Of a stretch of DNA of 64,000 nt, positions 51,139 to 59,638 are shown piece after piece. The notes under the pieces were generated by a model. That model searched no databases. It saw nothing but the letters and a program-made list of their open reading frames with translations, and had not been told where the DNA came from. Position 1 is the stretch's first letter; each line of letters opens with the position of its first letter. The translations under genes and the position numbers were made by a program. Origin of the DNA: JBDGYW01 sp964580055 (GTDB lineage Bacteria; Gemmatimonadota; Gemmatimonadetes; Gemmatimonadales; GWC2-71-9). The stretch lies in NCBI GenBank assembly GCA_964580055.1, contig CAZOJI010000017.1:17418-81417 (forward strand), in the 5' to 3' direction.

Positions 51139-51985
51139 GATAAGCGACCTTGTAGAAGGCTGTGATTCGGTGGGATCGCTTCCGTCGGTCTATCTGCGTC
51201 TCAACGAAGTGCTGAACGATCCCTACAGCTCCAACGCCGATGTGGGTGCGGTCATCAACGACGATCCGGGGCTCACCGCCCGTCTACTCCGGTTGGTGAA
51301 CTCCGCCTTCTTCGGATTCCCCTCGAGGATCGAATCGATACCACAGGCGTTGTCGCTCGTCGGCACCCAGCAGATACACGATCTCGCTCTGGCCACGTCA
51401 GTGCTGCGCATGTTCAAGGATGTGCCGGAAGACTACATCGACATGGAATCATTTTGGCGCCACAGCCTGGCGTGCGGAATATGCGCCCGCCTACTGGCGG
51501 CCCAGCGCAGGGAACCCAACGTGGAACGATTGTTCGTGGCCGGCATGCTGCACGACATTGGACGTTTGATATTGTGCATGCAGTATCCCGAGGGCATCCG
51601 CAATACGTTCGAGCTGTGCGAGGAGCAGGGCACGCTGCTTTACGAGGCAGAAAGAACCGTGGTCGGCTACGATCACGCGGCGGTGGGAAGAGCGCTTCTC
51701 TGCAAGTGGAATCTCCCGGCTGTGCTGCAGGAGGTTGTCGTGCACCACCATCAGCCGACCAAGGCTCAGCGGTTCCCCACGGAAGTCGCGATAGTGCATG
51801 TTGCCGACATTACGGCGCACGCGCTCCTGCTCGGCGACGGAGGCGAACGGTTTGTACCCCCGCTCGAACCGGCTGCCTGGGACGTGCTGCAGCCGCTGGA
51901 TGTATTGCCGTTGGCGTTGCTGGACGAGATCGACCAGCAACATGGCGCCGCCGTGAAAACATTCGTGCAGCCGATAGCAGCATGA
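51128..51985 (+). CDS. HDOD domain protein
   Basis: 285 aa. The HDOD domain (about 10-210) has typical text: SLPSVYLRLNEVLNDPYSS, VINDDPGLTARLLRLVNSAFFGFP, SLVGTQQIHDLALATSVL, and a histidine region (AGMLHDIGRLILC). HDOD proteins are signalling adapters in bacterial regulation; the HD-type metal site is only partial (HD present). The gene lies between a small domain protein and a hybrid kinase, with an ATGA overlap to the latter. Confidence 0.92.
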   Translation: MPPRISDLVEGCDSVGSLPSVYLRLNEVLNDPYSSNADVGAVINDDPGLTARLLRLVNSAFFGFPSRIESIPQALSLVGTQQIHDLALATSVLRMFKDVPEDYIDMESFWRHSLACGICARLLAAQRREPNVERLFVAGMLHDIGRLILCMQYPEGIRNTFELCEEQGTLLYEAERTVVGYDHAAVGRALLCKWNLPAVLQEVVVHHHQPTKAQRFPTEVAIVHVADITAHALLLGDGGERFVPPLEPAAWDVLQPLDVLPLALLDEIDQQHGAAVKTFVQPIAA

Positions 51986-54255
51986 CCTCCAGCAGGAAAC
52001 AGGCCCTGGACCAAAAGGCCAGTACGGCGGACTGGGCGCGGTCAGCGAAGATGAATCGCTGGCTGCTGGATTGCCTCGATGCCGTGACGAATCTGCTTCG
52101 TCCGCCTGGGAGTATCCCGCATAACGGTGGACCCGATCCGGTATATGTGACCACTGCAGCGGCCATAAAACGAGTCGTGGAATTCCGGTCCCTCGGGTTC
52201 TGGATCGTGGACCAGAACACTCACGAGTTCCTCCCGGTTTATCTGGAGCCGGAGATCGACCGAGAAGATCTCCTGAGAGAATTCGAGCTGCAGATTGACG
52301 AGGGCAACTTCGCCTGGGCCATCAGGCACAACAGCCCGGTAGTAGTCCCCACGGAAACTGGCGGACGCGTACTGTTGCACGTTCTGGCAACTCAGTCGAC
52401 GGTGGTTGGAATGTTCATGGGGATACCGCATCCGCGCCATTCATTCCTGCCGCAGGCCTCTCAGAAATTTTTATCCATAATGCTCTCCTACTGTGCGAGC
52501 GTGCTGGAGACCCGCGCCCTCCACGAGGAGCTGAACGAGCATACCAAGAACCTCGAACAGCTCGTTGAGCAACGGACCGTGGAGCTACGGCAGTCGATTG
52601 CGGAAGCGCAGCAGGCGAGCAAGGTCAAGGGCGAGTTCCTGGCCATGATGAGCCACGAGATCCGGACTCCACTCAACGGGGTTACCGGAATGACCGAACT
52701 GCTACTGGACACCGCCCTCAGCGACGAACAGCGCGAGTTCGTCCAGACAGTGCGTTCGTCCAGTGAAGCGCTGCTGACCATCATCAACGATATTCTCGAT
52801 TTCTCGAAGATAGAAGCGAACAAGCTGTCACTCGACGAGATCGAGTTCGACTTACGGAATACGGTCGAAGAGGCACTGGAGCTGGTCGCCCCTCAAGCTT
52901 CCAGAAAGGGCCTGCAACTCACCCTGCTTGCGTCGCCTAGCATTCCTTTGCGTGCAGTCACCGACCCCGGGAGATTCCGTCAGGTACTCCTGAACCTGCT
53001 GAGCAACGCCATCAAGTTCACGGACAGAGGCGAGGTCGTAGTACGCATGCACGTGGTCAAACAGACTCGCTCTCACACACTGCTTGGCGTCGACGTGAGC
53101 GACTCGGGAATCGGGATACCTCCGGAGCGCCAGAAGCAACTGTTCCAGCCGTTCGTTCAGGTCGACTCCTCATCGAAGCGCCGTTACGGGGGTACCGGAC
53201 TCGGACTCGTCATTTCCAGGCGGCTGGTGAACATGATGGGCGGCAACATAGGAGTACGCAGCGTCGAAGGCAGAGGGAGCACTTTCTGGTTCACCATTCG
53301 AGTGGCCAATTGCGAGAGCAATTCCGAAGAGGACCCGACTACGGCGATCGATTTACGAGGGACGAGAGCGCTGGTCGCAGAGTCACATCCGGCGAGCAGA
53401 CAGATGTTCAAGCAGCAACTGGAGTCGTGGAACGTAGTCGTGGAAACGGCGGAGACGGCTGAGGAGGCTCTGGCCCTGCTGACTGCGAAGCCGCGCGGGA
53501 AGAACGCGTTTGGATTCGTACTGCTGGACAGAGACCTGCCCGGTATGGACGGACTCGAGCTGGCGAAAAGGCTCAGTGAGACAGCCGGGTCGCACTACCC
53601 ACCGCTGGTACTGGTGACTTCAACGGGCGAGCGCGGCGATGCATCTGAAGTCCGGGCGGCCGGCTTCGCCGGATACCTGCCGAAACCCATCCGCCAGAGC
53701 ACGCTGCAGCGCTGTATCCTGACCGTGCTTGGAAATGAAGGGAAAAAGGCTGAGCAGAAGGTCGCTCCCCTGGTCACGCGGCACTCCATCGCCGAAGGGA
53801 AAGCGCGGACGCGCGCCCGGGTTCTCGTGGCGGAGGACAACGTGGTGAATCAGAAGGTCGTCGTCAACATCCTCAAGAAGTTGGGATGCAGGGTGGACGT
53901 AGTGGGAAACGGCATCGAAGCCGTCGCCGCCCATGGCCGGACAACGTATGACATCGTGTTCATGGACTGCCAGATGCCGGAGATGGACGGGTACGAGGCA
54001 ACGGCCGAGATCCGCCGCCATGAAGCGGCAAAAGATGGCGATGCCGAAGACTTCCGCACGCCGATCGTAGCTGTGACGGCCAATGCAATGCCAGGTGACC
54101 GCCAGAAGTGCATAGAAGCAGGGATGGATGATTACGTCGCAAAACCCTTCCGCAAGCCGGACCTCGACCGAGCCTTGAGTCGTTGGGTGGGGGGCACAGG
54201 CATAACCGAGGCACCAACATTGGAGTTTCCAAGGGCCACCGGAACCGACAACTAG
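51982..54255 (+). CDS. Hybrid histidine kinase with two receiver domains
   Basis: 757 aa, soluble. An N-terminal sensor region (about 45-185, GAF-like by length and context), a coiled coil (EQLVEQRTVELRQSI), a HisKA domain with the phospho-His in MSHEIRTPLNGVTGM, an HATPase domain (RFRQVLLNLLSNAIKF; YGGTGLGLVISRRL), receiver 1 (Asp in VLLDRDLPGMDG) and receiver 2 (Asp in VFMDCQMPEMDG, Lys in VAKPFRKPD). The ATG at 51982 overlaps the HDOD stop by four bases; an open frame further upstream is only overlap with the HDOD gene. No membrane segment, so the input is cytoplasmic. Confidence 0.93.
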   Translation: MTSSRKQALDQKASTADWARSAKMNRWLLDCLDAVTNLLRPPGSIPHNGGPDPVYVTTAAAIKRVVEFRSLGFWIVDQNTHEFLPVYLEPEIDREDLLREFELQIDEGNFAWAIRHNSPVVVPTETGGRVLLHVLATQSTVVGMFMGIPHPRHSFLPQASQKFLSIMLSYCASVLETRALHEELNEHTKNLEQLVEQRTVELRQSIAEAQQASKVKGEFLAMMSHEIRTPLNGVTGMTELLLDTALSDEQREFVQTVRSSSEALLTIINDILDFSKIEANKLSLDEIEFDLRNTVEEALELVAPQASRKGLQLTLLASPSIPLRAVTDPGRFRQVLLNLLSNAIKFTDRGEVVVRMHVVKQTRSHTLLGVDVSDSGIGIPPERQKQLFQPFVQVDSSSKRRYGGTGLGLVISRRLVNMMGGNIGVRSVEGRGSTFWFTIRVANCESNSEEDPTTAIDLRGTRALVAESHPASRQMFKQQLESWNVVVETAETAEEALALLTAKPRGKNAFGFVLLDRDLPGMDGLELAKRLSETAGSHYPPLVLVTSTGERGDASEVRAAGFAGYLPKPIRQSTLQRCILTVLGNEGKKAEQKVAPLVTRHSIAEGKARTRARVLVAEDNVVNQKVVVNILKKLGCRVDVVGNGIEAVAAHGRTTYDIVFMDCQMPEMDGYEATAEIRRHEAAKDGDAEDFRTPIVAVTANAMPGDRQKCIEAGMDDYVAKPFRKPDLDRALSRWVGGTGITEAPTLEFPRATGTDN

Positions 54256-54262
54256 AGAACGT

Positions 54263-54514
54263 TCAAGATCCCGCCGGTCTGTGCGTTGTGGCGAGACCGC
54301 GCATCCTGTTCAATACCGCCGCCAGCTCGAAGCACCTGAAGCCGGCCAGATCACCTGTGTACTTCGGATCGATCGCGCGGAGGCGGTTGCGGAGTAATTG
54401 TGTTGGCCTCATGGTAGTCAGGTCACTGGTGCTCAGAAGTGAGGCCTTTTGTTCACGCCCCGAAAGCAGACTCTGCAATTGGTTGTCGTCAAGAACTTGT
54501 GACCTGAGGTGCAA
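54263..54514 (-). CDS. Possible small hypothetical protein
   Basis: 83 codons between the hybrid kinase and the chemoreceptor gene, downstream of the latter on the same strand. The sequence (QLQSLLSGREQKASLLSTSD, RNRLRAIDPKYTGDLAGFRC) looks protein-like, but there is no ribosome site and no family. Could be chance. Confidence 0.3.
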   Translation of the reverse strand: MHLRSQVLDDNQLQSLLSGREQKASLLSTSDLTTMRPTQLLRNRLRAIDPKYTGDLAGFRCFELAAVLNRMRGLATTHRPAGS

Positions 54515-54606
54515 ATTGTTGTGGGTGAGTATCGCGCCTGAATGACGGAGGAAGCCCGGAGGCAGGAAGGTTCACAGCATCCTGCCAACGGGCAACCCGG
54601 GGCACG

Positions 54607-56874
54607 CTAGAAGCTGGCTAGTGCGACGGCATCATCCTCTTCATCGAGGGGGATGACGTCCTCTGGTTTCGGAGAACGTGCCGCAGTTCCAGCATTACTG
54701 GTTTGCTTCGAGCTCCTGACACCAATGCTGCCTACGACATTTTCCTTTTCCTGCCCGCGTCGACTCAACCGGAAGCCACCTACCGTGGCCGCCAGCTCTT
54801 GAGCCTGACTCGAAAGCTCCTCTGCCGCGCTCGAGGACTCTTCCGCGTTGGCCGCCGCCTGTTGTACAACGGCATCCATCTGGCTCATGGCATCGTTCAC
54901 CTGCTCTATGCCGCGCGCTTGTTCGGTGCTGGCGGCGGCAATCTCCGTGACTATGTTCGTCACCTTCGACACGGCTTCCACAATCTCGGTCAGATTGGAA
55001 TTCACGTCATTCGATATCTGACCGCCGTGTTCGGCCAGGCTCACCGACTCTCTGATCAGTGCCTCGGTCTTCGTCGCGGCTTCCTTGGAGCGCAGGGCGA
55101 GATTTCTCACTTCCTCGGCCACGACCGCGAAGCCACGACCCGCATCTCCGGCTCGTGCCGCCTCGACCGCAGCGTTCAGCGCCAACAAGTTGGTCTGGAA
55201 TGCGATCTCGTTGATGTCCTTGATGATCGCCGCGGTACCTTCGGCGGAGGTGCGGATCTGACCCATCGACTCGATCATCTGGGCCATCGATTCGCTGCCC
55301 TTGTCCGCCGAGTCTTTGGTTGATTGGGCCAATACCCTGGCCTGCTGAGTGTTGTCGGCGTTCTGTTTTGTCATGCCGGACATCTCCTCCAGACTCGAGG
55401 AGGTCTCTTCCAATGAGCTGGCTTGCTCGGATGTACCTTGCGCCACAGACTGGGAGCTGGCGGCTATCTGATTGCTTGCGGAGGCCACCTGATCCGTGGC
55501 GTCCGCCACACCGCTCAAAGCTTCCTCGAGGGTCTCGATGGTGTTGTTGACGTTGTCCTTGAATTCGGCGAACTGGCCTTGATAGTCGCCTTCAACTCTA
55601 CCAGTGAGATCCCGCTGGGCGGCTGACTCGAGGACCGCCGATACGTCGTCCAACGGTGCTTCGACCGCCACGAGCACGTCGTTCAGCCCATTGAGGAACT
55701 CGGTATAAGCACCCTTTTGCCTCGAAACATCCGCTCGGTAGCTGAGAACACCTGACTGCGCACGTTCAACGATCGTCAACACCTCGGTCTTCATGGCGTT
55801 TAGGCTTGCCACCATGCGCTTCATGGAATGACCGAGCGTATCTTCGTCACTGCCAAGTGTGACTTCAACCTCAAGATCGCCATCTGCGATCTTCTCGGCC
55901 ACATCGGCCTTGATCCGCTGGTTTTCGATCAGCTCCGAAAAGGCTTCGCCGATGTCCCCGATCTCGTCTCTCCTGCTGAAGTCGGTATCCTGGCGCAAAT
56001 CGCCCTTCGAGATTGCGTTTGCAGCCAGCTGCAGCTTCTTGAGTGGCTTGGTGATGTTCTTAGAGACTAGGAGGATAAGAGAGACCGCAACACCGGCCAA
56101 CACGAGGAGGACGATGATCATCCTGGTCACGGCGCTTGCCGTCTGCTGGGAAGCCTCCTCACTGAAGGCGGCGAGCATCTCCTGGCTCTCGTCTTCCTTA
56201 ACGGCTATAGCCCGGTCGATATCATCGATGTACACGCCGGTACCGACAATCCATCCCCAGGACTCGAATCGCTTTACGAAGGAGAGCTTGGGCAGCCACT
56301 CGCTTTGGTTTACCGGACTGGGCCACTGGTAGCCCACATATCCCATGCCGTCGGGTGAAGCACGACACACTCGGGCCATCTGAGCAAACATCGGCGTATT
56401 GGTGCTGTCCGCGGTCACGACCACGCCGTCCTTCTCCAATCGCCCGACGTCCTGACCGATCAGCGCCTCATTGACGGGGTGCATTATCATGATCGGGTTG
56501 TTGCGATCGTCGGAGTTGATCCAGAAATAGCCCTTGTCCCCGTCATACCTCATCGCCCCGATCTGTCTCTTCGCCATCTCCTGAGCTTCCTCGAGAGAGA
56601 TCTCGCCGGCCAAGGCACGGCGGTTGAGATCTTCCATCAAGCTGAAGGCCACGTCGGTTAGCTGTTTGAGCTCCACCTTATAGCTCTCCATGAGGTATCC
56701 TCGGAAACGCTCGATGTCCTGCGACGAATAGCTGGAAAAGCCTTCCTGAGCTTTGGCTCCTTGCCTCTCGATGCTCGATATCGCTACGTAGCCGAAGCCC
56801 AGACTCACTATCAGGAGCACTCCGAAACTGAGCCCCATTATCTTGTTAGAGATTTTGATATTGTCTAAGAACAC
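54607..56874 (-). CDS. Methyl-accepting chemotaxis protein with Cache sensor
   Basis: 755 aa. TM1 (about 12-32), a periplasmic single-Cache domain (about 35-245, with KGYFWINSDDRNNPIMIMHP and the GYVGYQWPSP end), TM2 (about 248-270), then HAMP-like repeats up to about residue 450, and the long signalling coiled coil with the hairpin tip (EIAFQTNLLALNAAVEAARA). It ends in acidic VIPLDEEDDAVALASF with no CheR-binding NWETF-like pentapeptide. Ribosome site GAGAGGAG. It is last in the cheW-porin-receptor run, 78 bases after the porin, with a hairpin (CCGTAG/CTACGG) in that gap. Confidence 0.95.
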   Translation of the reverse strand: MFLDNIKISNKIMGLSFGVLLIVSLGFGYVAISSIERQGAKAQEGFSSYSSQDIERFRGYLMESYKVELKQLTDVAFSLMEDLNRRALAGEISLEEAQEMAKRQIGAMRYDGDKGYFWINSDDRNNPIMIMHPVNEALIGQDVGRLEKDGVVVTADSTNTPMFAQMARVCRASPDGMGYVGYQWPSPVNQSEWLPKLSFVKRFESWGWIVGTGVYIDDIDRAIAVKEDESQEMLAAFSEEASQQTASAVTRMIIVLLVLAGVAVSLILLVSKNITKPLKKLQLAANAISKGDLRQDTDFSRRDEIGDIGEAFSELIENQRIKADVAEKIADGDLEVEVTLGSDEDTLGHSMKRMVASLNAMKTEVLTIVERAQSGVLSYRADVSRQKGAYTEFLNGLNDVLVAVEAPLDDVSAVLESAAQRDLTGRVEGDYQGQFAEFKDNVNNTIETLEEALSGVADATDQVASASNQIAASSQSVAQGTSEQASSLEETSSSLEEMSGMTKQNADNTQQARVLAQSTKDSADKGSESMAQMIESMGQIRTSAEGTAAIIKDINEIAFQTNLLALNAAVEAARAGDAGRGFAVVAEEVRNLALRSKEAATKTEALIRESVSLAEHGGQISNDVNSNLTEIVEAVSKVTNIVTEIAAASTEQARGIEQVNDAMSQMDAVVQQAAANAEESSSAAEELSSQAQELAATVGGFRLSRRGQEKENVVGSIGVRSSKQTSNAGTAARSPKPEDVIPLDEEDDAVALASF

Positions 56875-56952
56875 TTTGGTCTCCTCTCCACCGTAGATTC
56901 TGCTATTCGCTGCCTCTAGAAAAGGCCTACGGGTGTGCAGCAGCGGCAGCGA

Positions 56953-58149
56953 TTAGAATTTCAGGTAAGTCACAAATTGGATGCGGGTATTCTCCCCTGT
57001 TTCACCTTCTAAAAACGAAGTTCGTAGATGCTGCGCCTCCAACATGAGTCGGAGTGGCGGGGCGGGAGTGAACGACACGTTGGAAAACAGCCATTCGTTC
57101 CGCGACCTCATGCCCGGGACCATATCACTGTCCTTTGGGTTGTCGAGCCCGCCACCAAGAGTCATGGCCCAGGTTGGACTGAGCCGTAAAACCAGTTGCG
57201 CCCAACCGCCGTTCGACCGGACGTTGGAAACCGATTCGATGCCTCTGGTGAAACCTTGAAACACGCCGCCGAAGAAGCTATTGAGGTTCTCACCGTAGAA
57301 GCCGCTCACCGTAATGCTGGCGGCACCCTGCTCTACCACCGAGTTGGCATTGATCGAAAAGCTGGTTAGTCCGTGGGGATCGTCCGATAGATCTAGTATC
57401 CGTTCTCGACCGTAATGCCCGGAAGCGGATAACGCGACCGGACCAGCCTTGATCCAATGCCTCCACATTATCCAGGGCAGCCCAGTCCGTTCACCATCGC
57501 CCACAAAATCAAAACTCCCGTTGGCATAGTCGTCGTACTTGATGTTGCCGGCCATGGGCCTGTTGAGGCTCAGGGCAAACCTGGCAGAACCGACCTTGAC
57601 AGTCCCTCTGACCTGGGGAAACCGCATCCAGAGATTGCCCTTCCCCGCTCCCACGACAAAACTGGTCGTGTTGGGAAACGGACTCGAGATCAGAGCCCAA
57701 TCCTGACCGAAACGCACTTCCCAGATGTGGTTGCTGACATCTACCCAGGCATGCCTGAGCCTCATCCTTGGCTGTCGAACGGCGGTACCCGAATTCGGGA
57801 ACCCGCCCGCAAAATCGGCCTCGATCAGTGCCGTGATCTTCCCGAAGTCGGCGGCCGATGAGCAATCGATCTGCACTCCGACACGAGAGTGCCGGGCGTT
57901 CATCGAAAAGACCTCCTGGCCGGCTTCCGGACTGTCACCCGGCCGCACGAACAGAAGCCAATCGCCTTGCGCAACTTCGCTGTTGTCGAAAAGGGCCTCG
58001 AACTTCACAAAACCGTAGATGCGCATCGGATACTTGCCGGTTACGGTGTTGGTCGGCTGGGAATCCTGCGCGGTAACAGGTAGAGCACCACCGAGGCACC
58101 AGATCAGGAGCAGAGCAGCCATCAACGAGTTGTTTATCCTGTTGTTCAT
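56953..58149 (-). CDS. Porin-like outer membrane beta-barrel protein
   Basis: 398 aa. Signal peptide (LMAALLLIWCLGGALPVTAQ), then alternating hydrophobic/polar beta-strand text: MRIYGFVKFEALFDN, RVGVQIDCSS, EVRFGQDWALISSPFPN, ending in the terminal strand with aromatic/hydrophobic last residue (IQFVTYLKF), a typical BAM recognition end. A DcaP-like or general porin. Substrate unknown. Located between cheW (22 bases) and the receptor gene on the same strand. Confidence 0.85.
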   Translation of the reverse strand: MNNRINNSLMAALLLIWCLGGALPVTAQDSQPTNTVTGKYPMRIYGFVKFEALFDNSEVAQGDWLLFVRPGDSPEAGQEVFSMNARHSRVGVQIDCSSAADFGKITALIEADFAGGFPNSGTAVRQPRMRLRHAWVDVSNHIWEVRFGQDWALISSPFPNTTSFVVGAGKGNLWMRFPQVRGTVKVGSARFALSLNRPMAGNIKYDDYANGSFDFVGDGERTGLPWIMWRHWIKAGPVALSASGHYGRERILDLSDDPHGLTSFSINANSVVEQGAASITVSGFYGENLNSFFGGVFQGFTRGIESVSNVRSNGGWAQLVLRLSPTWAMTLGGGLDNPKDSDMVPGMRSRNEWLFSNVSFTPAPPLRLMLEAQHLRTSFLEGETGENTRIQFVTYLKF

Positions 58150-58171
58150 GAGTCCTCCCGCTGTGGAGAAG

Positions 58172-58738
58172 TCAATCCCAGAACCTCACGCCGGCCGCTT
58201 CGGCCTTCTGCGCGGCGCTCTGCAATGCCCGGTTCTGTTCACTGGAGAGCACCTGCCCGATATCCAGCAGGAATACAACCCGCTCGCCGGATTTGCCGAC
58301 GCCGAGTATGAACTCGGTGTCAACCCCATCACGCCCGAGACTGGGGGGCGGCTCGATCTGATCGGCAGGTATGTCCAGAACTTCCATCACCTGGTCCACC
58401 AGAATCCCCATCGTGATCTCGCCGCCATTGAGCGTCAGTTGCACGACGATGATCACGGTCTGATCGGTCGCCTCCACCTTTTCCATACCGAATAGCAGCC
58501 TCAGATCCGCCACAGGGATCACTTTGCCACGTAGGTTGATGACCCCTCGAATGAACTCGCTCGCGCGCGGCACGCTGGTTATGTCCATCACGCCGATAAT
58601 CTCGAGGACTCGCAGGATCTGAAGTCCGTACTCCTCGTCGGCGAGCTTGAAAGTCATGTATTTGCCAGCCAACCCTGCCTCATTTCTTTGCTCTTCAGTG
58701 CCGGGGTTGGGTTCTAACGCCGTCCTTCCACTCGACAT
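58172..58738 (-). CDS. cheW: CheW-type chemotaxis coupling protein
   Basis: 188 aa. The SH3-like CheW domain (about 22-175): TFKLADEEYGLQILRVLEI, VPRASEFIRGVINLRGKVIPV, GILVDQVMEVLDIPADQIEPPP and the final FLLDIGQVLS. It links receptor and CheA histidine kinase in known arrays. It has an excellent ribosome site (GAGGAGG) and is the first gene of the cheW-porin-receptor series. No cheA or cheR/cheB is in the window. The terminal tail (about 176-188) is Ala-rich. Confidence 0.93.
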   Translation of the reverse strand: MSSGRTALEPNPGTEEQRNEAGLAGKYMTFKLADEEYGLQILRVLEIIGVMDITSVPRASEFIRGVINLRGKVIPVADLRLLFGMEKVEATDQTVIIVVQLTLNGGEITMGILVDQVMEVLDIPADQIEPPPSLGRDGVDTEFILGVGKSGERVVFLLDIGQVLSSEQNRALQSAAQKAEAAGVRFWD

Positions 58739-58936
58739 TGACTACCTCCTCTATGCTGTAGAACGTCCTGTCGCCGCACCTATCCGTTCACATGACAACA
58801 TCTCATCACGATGCCATATTGCGGGCGGACGTCGCGGGCGCCGAGTATCACTCTCGGTCGATGGGGCCACGACTTTACGAGGAGATCGTTAAATCGGCTT
58901 AATGCTTTCAGAGGTCCACAACCACGGGGAGCTGAG

Positions 58937-59632
58937 GTGACCACGGTCTTGGTGGTCGAGGACGAACGAGAAGTCGCCGACTTCGTCGCGCAAAGTCTCC
59001 GCGAAAACGGCTGCTCGGTCGACATAGCCGCGGACGGAGAGGAGGCACTCGGCCTCGCGCAGTTCAGGGATTACGACGCCGTCATCCTCGACATGATTCT
59101 GCCCAAGAAGAACGGGCTGGAAGTGTTGTCCGAGTTACGCAACCAGGGCAAAGCGACGCCGGTTCTCATCCTGACTACTCGCGCCTCTATCGACGATCGC
59201 GTGCGAGGTCTCGACGCGGGCGCCGACGACTATTTGGCCAAACCATTCGCCCTCAACGAACTGCACGCGCGTCTCCGCGCCTTGCTGCGGCGTGGTGGCA
59301 GCCTGGCGCAGGAACACGTCGTGTGCGGTCCCTTGGAACTGGACAGGATCAAACATACCGTGAAGGCAGAGGGCAAGACACTCGAGCTGTCTCAGAGAGA
59401 GTATCAACTTCTGGAGCATTTCATGCTCAGGCCCGACGTGACCGTGCGGCGAACCGAACTGCTCGAACAGGTGTGGGGACTCTCCCTCGATCCCGGGACC
59501 AACCTCGTCGACGTCCACGTGAGCAATCTCAGGGGCAAGCTGCGCGCCGCCGGGCATGACGGTCTGATCAAGACCGTGAGAGGCGTCGGGTTTCGCTTCG
59601 AGGCACCGGAGTCGGAAGCGAGACGGCAGTAA
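58937..59632 (+). CDS. OmpR/PhoB-family response regulator
   Basis: 231 aa. Receiver domain (TTVLVVEDEREVADFVAQSL, Asp in VILDMILPKKNG, Lys in LAKPFALNEL) and a winged-helix DNA-binding domain (QREYQLLEHFMLRPDVTVRR ... IKTVRGVGFRFE). The GTG start at 58937 is preceded by GGGGAGCTGAG; a longer frame upstream is not conserved. The stop is 6 bases from the end of the hybrid kinase gene, which converges on it. It may be phosphorylated by one of the neighbouring kinases; unproven. Confidence 0.93.
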   Translation: MTTVLVVEDEREVADFVAQSLRENGCSVDIAADGEEALGLAQFRDYDAVILDMILPKKNGLEVLSELRNQGKATPVLILTTRASIDDRVRGLDAGADDYLAKPFALNELHARLRALLRRGGSLAQEHVVCGPLELDRIKHTVKAEGKTLELSQREYQLLEHFMLRPDVTVRRTELLEQVWGLSLDPGTNLVDVHVSNLRGKLRAAGHDGLIKTVRGVGFRFEAPESEARRQ

Positions 59633-59638
59633 TACTGC

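Noticed and set aside
51454..51981. N-terminal extension of the hybrid kinase frame
   Set aside because: It overlaps the HDOD gene; the ATGA overlap at 51982 is a better start.
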